Assembly: GCA_018398765.1 (NCBI GenBank) | Contig: JAHBMJ010003309.1 | Coordinates: 5,001 to 69,000, forward strand | DNA: 64,000 nucleotides | Direction: 5' to 3' | Source of the DNA: Chromera velia | Taxonomy: Eukaryota > Sar > Chromeraceae | Shown here: piece after piece, positions 57,766 through 64,000 of the stretch | Layout of the letters: the number at the start of each line of letters is the position of its first letter | Position numbering within the stretch: position 1 is the first letter of the stretch | Made by a program: the position numbers and the translations under genes | Notes under the pieces: generated by a model | Seen by the model: the letters and a program-made list of their open reading frames with translations, nothing else | What the model was told of the DNA's origin: nothing | Databases searched by the model: none

Positions 57766-58529
57766 GTGGGAGGCAGGCAGGCTGACTGACTGACAATCTG
57801 CTTGTCCTCCAAAGTCTTTGACTCTCTCAAGAAATTCCTGGCTCTTCCGAACTGCCCCCTCCCGGTTTCCCGAACCGCTCCAAAGATCTCCACCCCCCTC
57901 ATTAAGATTCACATTCGCACTCCCCACCCCAACAGCACCCCCTCTCTCTGTCGAAGCTGTCGATCCTGCTTCCAGGGGGTTCCTCCTCTCCTTCTCATTA
58001 CTGCTTTGTGATGGTGAATTTGATACAGGAGGGCTCGACGATGGGACCGGAGATGGAAAGTCTGCCCGTTGGTCTTTCTCAGCGCCCCTCGAGCCCTCTG
58101 CAGGAAGAGAGCCCGCCCCTGTCCCGGACACTGCCGAAAGCGAAACAAAAGCCCCCGCCTGGTCCTGTAAGCTTCGTACGGGATGGTCTGCTGCTGCCTG
58201 GTGTTGCTGTTGCTTCTGCGACTCTGGGTTGAAGAAGTGCACCACAGACTTCAAGGCGTCCAGCTGCAGACAGAGACAGAGGCACAGAGAAAACAGCTTG
58301 CTTTACGATTCTGCAGCTGATCAGCGTGTATGTTATAAGCACACATGGACGGTCTTGAATGCAGAGGGATGATCATCCAGTTGTCAGTTTAATGGACTGA
58401 GAATGCGCACAACTCAATTTGATCTTAGTACGATAAACTGACCACTTGAGCGCGTGGTTGGGTCAGCAAGCAACTGAAGAACACAACAAATTTGAGACAC
58501 AACAGCAGAGACCTTCTGGGGGCAGACAT
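34081..58529 (-). CDS. Giant secreted CCP / laminin-G / novel-repeat protein, 33 exons
   Basis: Exons (descending): 58529-58443, 58263-57795, 57471-56626, 56443-56284, 55959-55891, 55505-55170, 54802-54408, 54155-53703, 53446-53246, 52897-52451, 52169-51780, 51438-51085, 50805-50286, 49893-49064, 48820-48778, 48732-48708, 48577-48322, 48050-47979, 47643-47097, 46872-46725, 46475-46385, 46073-45648, 45453-44600, 44259-44053, 43681-43280, 43057-42797, 42480-41824, 41649-40663, 40360-39443, 39119-38381, 37920-37378, 37188-36858, 36730-34081. All 32 joins agree in phase; the total of 15714 coding bases is divisible by three and gives 5237 residues. The N-terminus is a signal peptide; no transmembrane helix was seen. 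CCP and laminin-G-like modules suggest an extracellular matrix, wall or surface role. Exons 15-16 (43 and 25 nt) are the weakest. Two genes rather than one cannot be excluded without transcripts. Confidence 0.75.
36858..39119 (-). other. Giant protein: final CCP pair and laminin-G-like unit D
   Basis: Exons 30-32. Exon 30 begins with one more copy of the novel motif (ALLISDSRVEPKQRYAVSF), then two CCP-like modules (VCGVPVL ... VQISC; VNLRCERPCGQW ... VRCARPL ... AVCEDGEWV). Exons 31-32 hold a laminin-G-like second half ending NCFFGGSIHGMAIWRREISI. Exon 32 finishes with a start that continues in exon 33. Confidence 0.55.
37999..38165. repeat. (CA)n and (GACA)n repeats in giant-gene intron
   Basis: CA repeats with short interruptions followed by GACA/CAGA repeats, filling the intron between exons 30 and 31. 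Confidence 0.95.
39443..45453 (-). other. Giant protein: unrecognised beta-rich repeat block, phase-0 introns
   Basis: Exons 23-29. A two-part motif recurs. First part: a strand, Pro or Ser, then G..Y and a G(Y/T/K)K turn, as in VISKYGINKGQKYMFTLPG, EHPEILKGVSYAGALKG, SGRVVEGAPYTAQVSGYK and ASADFVPGHTYAALLKG. Second part: P.GW followed by strands, as in CPTGWEPN, IPRGWKLDK, VPEGWVISV, KPDGWTPRM and VPKGFKAVEG. Introns are all phase 0 and mostly fall just before the first strand. Exons 28 and 29 add coiled-coil inserts rich in Glu, Ala and Gln. An Ig-like or cadherin-like fold (He_PIG type) is possible; not assigned. Confidence 0.5.
40607..40630 (-). other. Candidate 24-nt duplicated micro-exon
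   Basis: A 33-base direct repeat (40600-40632 and 40656-40688) copies the last 24 bases of exon 28 together with its GTGAGC donor. The downstream copy is preceded on the minus strand by a T-rich tract and CTTCAG, so it has an acceptor, eight in-frame codons (VKLRNPLQ) and a donor. Inclusion would repeat these eight residues without changing frame. Confidence 0.5.
45648..50805 (-). other. Giant protein: CCP, laminin-G B and C, Cys-rich modules
   Basis: Exons 13-22. Exon 13 opens with a CCP (KCARPEDPLGSF ... LCCAGLARAS). LRTLPGWMRENALGLWVAN in exons 13-14 and LRTVLGDLSGLWVADADY in exon 19 are related starts of two laminin-G-like units; exon 22 closes the second with GKVGALAVFRRALGEDE. Exon 17 and the start of exon 19 share a C...C...GC...C...C..C pattern (VTCDACG, CPASCEKC) like ShK-type domains. 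Exon 18 (72 nt, phase 1-1) is a single module, CDDGKLNGDETGIDCGG followed by SCPEC. Confidence 0.6.
47796..47935. repeat. (CA)n and (GGGA)/(GA)n repeats in giant-gene intron
   Basis: CA/CACAAA repeats, then GAGGGAGGGAGG and GA repeats, in the intron between exons 18 and 19. Confidence 0.95.
51085..54155 (-). other. Giant protein: CCP/sushi block with phase-1 introns
   Basis: Exons 8-12 encode about six CCP-like modules; exon 8 carries two. Examples: VRCGAMNLPAHGGLTVVEG ... GATVLFHCEEEGYVW; DCEIPSF ... VAVSCIIKG ... LTCLEDGSF; ECGDPDFSF ... FHFKCPPGYKLRG ... SISCGEDGKY; VRVVCDAGFAPSGSSLLQC. Each has the four-Cys plus Trp/Gly pattern, though several hold long acidic inserts. All five exons begin and end in phase 1, so each could be lost or duplicated without a frame change. 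Confidence 0.7.
54408..55505 (-). other. Giant protein: laminin-G-like (ConA-fold) domain A
   Basis: Exons 6 and 7. The first half reads GILFDGHSLLVSQSKAPLAT, then FTIAFAVGS and VMLNFASGHG; the second half has WIVTRSGSETIFYKNGQPLG and the end signature ECFIGLVKNMMLWKRALDPE. Strand spacing and the closing IW/LW..aLd..E pattern match the Laminin_G_3 family, which binds sugars or protein ligands. The two exons meet in phase 2. Confidence 0.6.
54845..54886. repeat. (AC)n repeat in giant-gene intron
   Basis: ACACAT and AC repeats between exons 6 and 7, on the plus strand. Confidence 0.9.
56284..58529 (-). other. Giant protein, N-terminus: signal peptide and poly-Thr region
   Basis: Exon 1 encodes MSAPRRSLLLCLKFVVFF followed by SCLLTQPRAQV, a typical signal peptide. 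Exon 2 is hydrophilic and Ser/Pro-rich. Exon 3 (57471-56626) is acidic, Lys/His-rich and then contains runs of Thr totalling several dozen, broken by Ser, Ile, Glu and Ala. Such Thr tracts are heavily O-glycosylated in apicomplexan mucins such as Cryptosporidium gp900. Exon 3 ends with AGFCWDG and exon 4 carries two Cys (HCSLRFNLPCEG). The Thr codons form a GTGGTA-type repeat on the plus strand at about 56755-56860. Confidence 0.75.
57705..57766. repeat. (AC)n(AG)n repeat in giant-gene intron
   Basis: Long AC run passing into AG repeats, between exons 2 and 3; the same compound type as at 1519-1570. Confidence 0.95.
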
Positions 58530-59366
58530 CCTGCGGGACAGAAGGGCTGAAGATTCAACAAACAAACAAACAAAGAAGTGAAGCTTATTCGCGAAGTCTG
58601 TTCATGTGATCAGTCTGTTAAAGATCAATTTGATGCTTTATAGGGCTTCTTCTTCAAACGCAGGGATCTTATCAACCAGGTTTACAGCAGAGCACGCAAG
58701 CACATGAAACTTTCTGGCAAGAAAGGGGCGCCATGCATGCACTGCTGATCTGCTTGCACATGCAGGAAAGCATGAAGGTCAGATCATTCGACTGCATCCT
58801 TTTGTGAGGAAACTTCAAACTTCAAAGAGCATACTGCCCTCTGAGACCGGAATCATGCATGGACTTCCTATGACTGCGTTTATGACTGGGGCCTTAAGTT
58901 CAATTCGGGGAAGTGCCTTGAGGTTTCTTGAGACGATGCATTTTCCTTCATAAAAAAGGCCCCGGCGCGGGACCGCACGGCTGGGCCCGCGCGGCGGGTC
59001 CGGCCACACAAGTTTATGAGACCAAGTTTTTCTCAAGGCCTCTACGATTCCATGCACACCGATACGCTCCTTGACGGAGAGTGTGTCTCGTCAATGGGAC
59101 TGTTTCCGTCCGTCTACCTCGACTCAGTGATGACAGCATGTATAGGAGCAGAGTCCTTTTCGTGACTGCAGGAAAGGCCGGGGCTCCTTCTCACAATCTC
59201 GGGTACGCGACCTGTCACCCAACAAGGCAGAGAGCCACACTCACAGTCAGGGAAAGGGGACACGGTACCCTGGAAAGTTTCCCTCTCTGAATCCTTTGAA
59301 AGAACGCATTTGTTTTTGTTTTGTGTTTGCAAGCAGTTTGTCGGTCAGTCAATCTGTGAGTCCATC
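58530..59366. promoter_or_regulatory. Divergent promoter region, giant protein / lectin-like
   Basis: Lies between two genes for secreted proteins. It holds a TGCATGCA palindrome at 58734-58741, a small AACTTC repeat near 58810, and a GC-rich patch at about 58962-59008 in which GCGCGGG is later answered by CCCGCGC, so a hairpin can form. The patch directly follows CATAAAAAAG. Shared regulation of the two genes is inference. Confidence 0.45.
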
Positions 59367-61082
59367 ATGCCCAGGTGGCTGATCTTCGTCCTTCTGGGGA
59401 CGTTCATTCCCGCTCTTGCCCTCCAGGGACGCGGCACTCACCCTCGAGCTGACGAGGGCCCTGGTGCGCCCGCCTCGATGGCGACAGCGCTTGCACAGAA
59501 GCGGGAGGAGCCGCAGACAGAGAGCACCGAGAGCACCAGCACCACCACCGGCACAACCGCCGTGACAGTGTCTGCAGACGCTGACGTGACAGAGGAGGAT
59601 GAGGAGGAAACCATCGCTACCCACAGTGAGCAGGTAGAGCACGAAGAGGAAGAGAAGAAACATGAGGAGGAGGAGAAGGAAGAGGAGGAGAAGAAAGAAG
59701 ACGAAGAGGAGGACACAGTTGTAGAGGGCTACACATTTGACGGCGAGCTCTCGCCCGAGGAGGTCGTCCAGAAGGTTGAGGTCGGCATCATTGATGACAC
59801 AATGTATGTCAAGAGAATCGATTCATACTGTGCCTACGGAAACCGCCATCTCTGGTGCGGTTCCTATGGCTACCGTACCTATCTGCCCACAACTGTTTAT
59901 GAAGTCGACAACGAGCTCCTTTCCTGCATCCGCCCCCCCCAGAGAAACGACTACTGCTACTGTCTTGTCAAAGCAGATGAGACAGAGTGTTGCGACAAGG
60001 CAGATGCAGAAACCGTCCGAAACAGCACAGACGGAGAGACCACATGCACCTGCGAGGCCGACTTCCCCCGCGCCGCCAGCTGGGAAGAGGAGGCCCCCGC
60101 CATTATCCAGTCACACTTCCCCTACACACTTTGCCTCGGGGATTTCGATCAGGAGACCCCGGCATTGCGTCACTGCAAACGTTCCTCCAACGGGGACCAT
60201 ACCATTGACCCGGACTTTCAGTGGACGATGGTGGAGGAGGAGCTGGGATCTGAGGGGGAGATTGTGTTCACAGTCAAACTAGCAGATGTGGGTTTGTGTC
60301 TGTCTGTTGTCGAGGGTACAGACCCTCTGGACGTTGCAGTAAACCCCTGTGACGAGACGACCATCATGAAGCATATGTTGTGGAACGTGACCACATTCCC
60401 AGGGGGTCACAACGCGACCAACGAAGGCTACTCGATGTTCCGTTCTCTAGGGTACAAGGACAAGTGCCTAGCCGCAAAGGAACTTGAGAAGAAGGAGGGT
60501 GACGAGTCATCCTTCCTTCAGGGCCCGATAGGGGGGGCAGGGAAGAAGGAGATGAAGAAAGAACATGAAGAGAAGGAAGAAGAAAGCAAAAAGAAAGAAG
60601 AAGATCACGAGGGAGGACCCAAAAAACTTCAAGCATCAATTTTCCTCACTAACTGTGACGATGAGGATGAGGCCCAGTGGTTCTTCTTCACAAATTTGAA
60701 GAACGAGAGACAGGGCGCGGAGGAGATTGAGAGAGACGAGGCAAGCCAAGACCAATTTGCGGGAGATTTGCAGCAGGAGAGAGAAGAGCAGAAGTCGACG
60801 AATGAGGAGGTCAGGCGGACAGGGAAGGATCGACAGGGGGGTCGCAGTAGAAAGGGGGCGAAGAAAAGCGATGCATTCAAGACAAACAAACGAAGATAGG
60901 CAGGCAGGCAGGCAGGCAACCAGACAGCCAGACAGACGAATAGATGGATGGATCGATAAATAGCGAGATAGATAGACCTACAGATAACAGACACATAAAG
61001 AGATACACGTGCACACGTGTCTACAGAAAGATAGACAGTAAGACGGCAGACAGACAGACAGACAGACAGACAAACAAACAGG

Positions 61083-61120
<38 letters not shown>

Positions 61121-61121
61121 T

Positions 61122-61153
<32 letters not shown>

Positions 61154-61365
61154 GCAGGCAGGCAGACAGACAGACAGACAGACAGACAGGCAGACAGACA
61201 GACCGACAGAGAGACAGACAGACCGACAGAGAGACAGACAGTCAGACAGTCAGAGAGAGAAACAGTCTGACAAGCCAAACGGAGATAGATAGGTAGACAG
61301 AGCGAGACAGGATTGTGGGCAAACAAATGCAAATCAAGACAGCCCGACAGAATCCCCTTGTGTGC

Positions 61366-61398
<33 letters not shown>

Positions 61399-61995
61399 GG
61401 AGAGAAGGGGGCGGGAGAGAGTAAAATGTGGGGCAGAATGAAGAATTCAAGTGACACCGTGTAAGGAATGCAGAGGGCCAACCACAGGGAAAGAAGACGA
61501 TGAACCCAATGAAGAGAAGAAGAGAGGAAAAGAGAGTGTAAGAGAGGATCATCGACGACAGCAAAACGGCCAGCTTTTAGAGAAACAAGAAAGCAAAGTA
61601 AAAAAGTAGATTTAGACAGGGAAGGTACAAAGAAACGAAAGAACAAGGAGTAGGAGGGATGACGGCCGGCCGGGGAAAAATGCACTGTAGTAGAGACAGA
61701 TTTGTCTGGTTGTGAATTTCGTAGGTTTTGTCATGTTCTGCCTCTCTGCCAATGCCCGTTTCGGCTATCCTCCCACAGAACGAGGCAAGACTGTACTAGA
61801 CAGGTATTCATACATACATGTGATCAGAAATCACATCCAATTCTGTCTGTATGAATGCAGGTTCTTGAGGAGGACCAGATTCTCCTCGAGCAGAAGAATG
61901 CAAAGGGTGCAGAAGGGAAGGGGGCAGCCGGAGCAGTCCCTTCTGTGCTCGCACTGCTTCTTCTCTCGATTGCCCACCTCACAGGCCGGCGGTGA
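59367..61995 (+). CDS. Secreted beta-trefoil-lectin-like protein, probably GPI-anchored
   Basis: Exon 1 59367-60809, exon 2 61861-61995; donor GTCAGG, acceptor ATGCAG, phase 0, 525 residues. The frame opens upstream without an ATG; the Met at 59367 begins a signal peptide ([18 protein letters not shown]). A Glu/Lys-rich stretch follows (about residues 85-125), then a Cys-rich part ([26 protein letters not shown]). The next 200 residues look like a ricin-B-type beta-trefoil: [19 protein letters not shown] ... LWNVTT, and later [16 protein letters not shown], a QxW-like motif. Exon 2 ends with [16 protein letters not shown], a GPI-signal-like hydrophobic tail. Without splicing, exon 1 reads into a basic tail and stops at 60899. 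Surface sugar binding is inferred. Confidence 0.65.
60898..61270. repeat. (GGCA)n / (GACA)n tetranucleotide array
   Basis: GGCA repeats, then GATA-type and long GACA repeats with small interruptions, filling much of the intron of the lectin-like gene; AG repeats follow near 61378-61400. Confidence 0.95.
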
Positions 61996-63175
61996 GGGTC
62001 GCGGTGTTGAGCAGATCAAGCAAAGAGAAGAGAGAGAAACAGCTTGATCGTCCGGAATTAAATCAAAAAGGGCTCCAGCTGTCTTTACTTTTCGTCTGCC
62101 CGCGCCACACATTTGTTCTGTTCTTACAGCGCCGCGCGGGACCTGCTGAACTGAAAGGGGAGTGTCGGGCCGGCACTGCCTTGCAGAAGTACCAGGAGGA
62201 ATCGTTGAGAGCGAGGACAGAGAAGCGGCCTCCAAAAGACAGAAATTGCTGATCTATTTGAAACAGTTATTTGTATTCATTTTATTATCTTAATGCATGC
62301 TTCAAAAATTGAATCAAAAGCATGTTAACTTGCGCTGAGTGAATTCTATTACTGTTGTAAAAGATAAAAACATTATTTTTTTTTTTTCAAAATGTATCAT
62401 ATAGTGTGCTAAGTGTATCATTATAGATGTATATCCTAGAAGTGCATCATTTTAGTCTTTCTATTATTTTTCTAATTTAATGTCAGATTTAGTTTTAATT
62501 TCACAAACCGTTCCAATTTTATAAATTAATCACTAAATAAATACTTTTTACTTCCAGATTATACTAAAGGTTATAATACTAGTTGTAATCTAGATTGTAA
62601 TATCAACTTAAACTTGAACTAATCCAGTAACTCTAGCAGTAACTGAGTGTTACTGACAGTTTAGCTGACAAAGCCTGACACTGTGCTCATAGTACTTATT
62701 AAACATTAATTGCTGACTCGGAATTAATTGTCCTTCTAGTATATCGTTTCCATTACTTACATGACTGTCATATTAGGTTTGATTGCTGATTTCAGTGATT
62801 TGACTAGTGATTTGACTATCAAACCGTTTGACATCACTTTCCTTAATATCACCTTAGCAGCTAGTTTGCACATTAGTACGTATCTGTACAAACAGACTCA
62901 ACTAAAAGGATTTAACTATAGATTTAACATACTATAACATTCATACTGCCAGTGGCATACACAAGACTATCATACACTGGATCTTCACTGGCCGGGAAGT
63001 CTGATTCTATGAATATGACATAACATATTTTTTGATTGATTGATTGATTGAAACACCGCAATGTAGCCAGGTTTGTTGCAATGTTGCGTAGACAGATGGA
63101 AGGACAAGAGTGAGGCGGACGTGCTAGGAACGGATCTCAAATGCTTCCCCCCCCCCCCCCCAAAAAAAAAAGAAG
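61996..63175. other. 3' flank of lectin-like gene, AT-rich island, poly-C/A
   Basis: About 250 bases of average composition, then a strongly AT-rich island from about 62255 to 63055 with a GATT repeat near 63035-63050. It ends with C15-A10-GAAG at the assembly gap. No gene recognised. Confidence 0.6.
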
Positions 63176-63497
63176 NNNNNNNNNNNNNNNNNNNNNNNNN
63201 NNNNNNNNNNNNNNNNNNNNNNNNNNNNNNNNNNNNNNNNNNNNNNNNNNNNNNNNNNNNNNNNNNNNNNNNNNNNNNNNNNNNNNNNNNNNNNNNNNNN
63301 NNNNNNNNNNNNNNNNNNNNNNNNNNNNNNNNNNNNNNNNNNNNNNNNNNNNNNNNNNNNNNNNNNNNNNNNNNNNNNNNNNNNNNNNNNNNNNNNNNNN
63401 NNNNNNNNNNNNNNNNNNNNNNNNNNNNNNNNNNNNNNNNNNNNNNNNNNNNNNNNNNNNNNNNNNNNNNNNNNNNNNNNNNNNNNNNNNNNNNNNN
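63176..63497. other. Assembly gap (322 N)
   Basis: Run of N. The same 14 bases, ten A then GAAG, flank the gap on both sides. Confidence 0.99.
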
Positions 63498-64000
63498 AAA
63501 AAAAAAAGAAGGGGGGGGGGGCGTATGTTAAGACTTGTACTCCATAATTTACAAAGGAGGGCATGGAGGAAAATTATCATCCGAAAATGAGGAGAAAATA
63601 ATAGAGATCAACAATGCTGACCCTCGACAGAACAGGTGAAAACAGAATGATATCCTTTTTGTCACACCTCCACAGAAAACTTAAGCCATGAACTGCTGCC
63701 TTGACTGATTTCCTGGGGCGATGCTTTCCCTGATTGTGGAGGTAATTGCGGGGGGAAAGCAACGATCTAATTGTCATTTTGAATCCATCAACTTGCGAGG
63801 TTTTCATGGAAGAGGGCAGAAAGGGGATTGTCGACGATCGGGTCCCTTGCCCTGGCCGCTGCCTGCCTCTCTTTTGAAGAGAACTCTGAGAGAGAGAGAG
63901 AATCTGGATGAGCTGCTCGACACGGGAGGTAAACATTTGGACGGGCCTGGAGGGTGCCTTCCGAGGGGGACATTGAAAGTCTGTTTGACGCCTAGCTGAG
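63498..64000. other. Right edge of window, no secure gene
   Basis: A10-GAA-G11 next to the gap, then average composition. A plus-strand frame from 63721 is open to the edge and includes RERENLDELLDTGGKHL, but no domain or certain start was recognised. Confidence 0.4.

Noticed and set aside
60898-61270. GACA array considered as a CRISPR or minisatellite array
   Set aside because: It is a plain tetranucleotide microsatellite without unique spacers.
1-64000. Dinoflagellate origin
   Set aside because: Genes alternate strands instead of forming long one-way arrays, and no GC or GA donors were needed; a chromerid fits better, though this is not proven.

Overview
The window looks like nuclear DNA of a photosynthetic alveolate, most likely a chromerid such as Chromera velia; this identification is inference. 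The supporting observations are intron-rich genes with GT-AG introns, many di- and tetranucleotide repeats in introns, a MATE transporter whose leader resembles the bipartite signal of a complex red-derived plastid, apicomplexan-like secreted proteins built from CCP/sushi and laminin-G-like modules, and repeated TGCATGCA palindromes. No rRNA, tRNA, CRISPR or viral element was recognised.

Layout: nine genes whose strands alternate strictly. (1) + 282-3979, an alpha-amylase missing its 5' end. (2) - 5554-6492, a single-pass membrane protein with a charged tail. (3) + 7428-10210, an ankyrin-like protein. 10.2-15.6 kb is repeat-rich with only weak exon-like pieces. (4) - 17814-19361, an ankyrin protein. 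(5) + 19905-21740, a plastid-type MATE transporter. (6) - 22823-27121, a seven-exon ankyrin-like protein. (7) + 27834-33227, a helical / HPDP-RGWC / ankyrin gene with several frame breaks. (8) - 34081-58529, a giant secreted protein gene; I place 33 exons that stay in phase from an N-terminal signal peptide to a stop codon, 5237 residues in all. (9) + 59367-61995, a secreted beta-trefoil-lectin-like protein with a spliced-on GPI-type tail. An assembly gap of 322 N lies at 63176-63497.

Every gap between convergent genes is an AT-rich island that starts or ends close to the flanking stop codons. Three of the four divergent gaps carry short GC/CG-rich clusters instead. Genes 8 and 9 are divergently transcribed from a shared 0.84 kb gap and both encode secreted products, so they may act together at the cell surface or wall.

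The most interesting finding is gene 8. Its CCP exons are flanked by phase-1 introns, as in classical exon shuffling. A separate block of seven consecutive phase-0 introns divides a run of divergent beta-strand-rich repeats that I do not recognise. It also holds a duplicated 24-nt candidate micro-exon, and 19 of its 32 inferred splice donors have C at intron position +3 (mostly GTCAGT). Exon coordinates are read by eye from frames, splice signals and phase agreement; no search or alignment was run.
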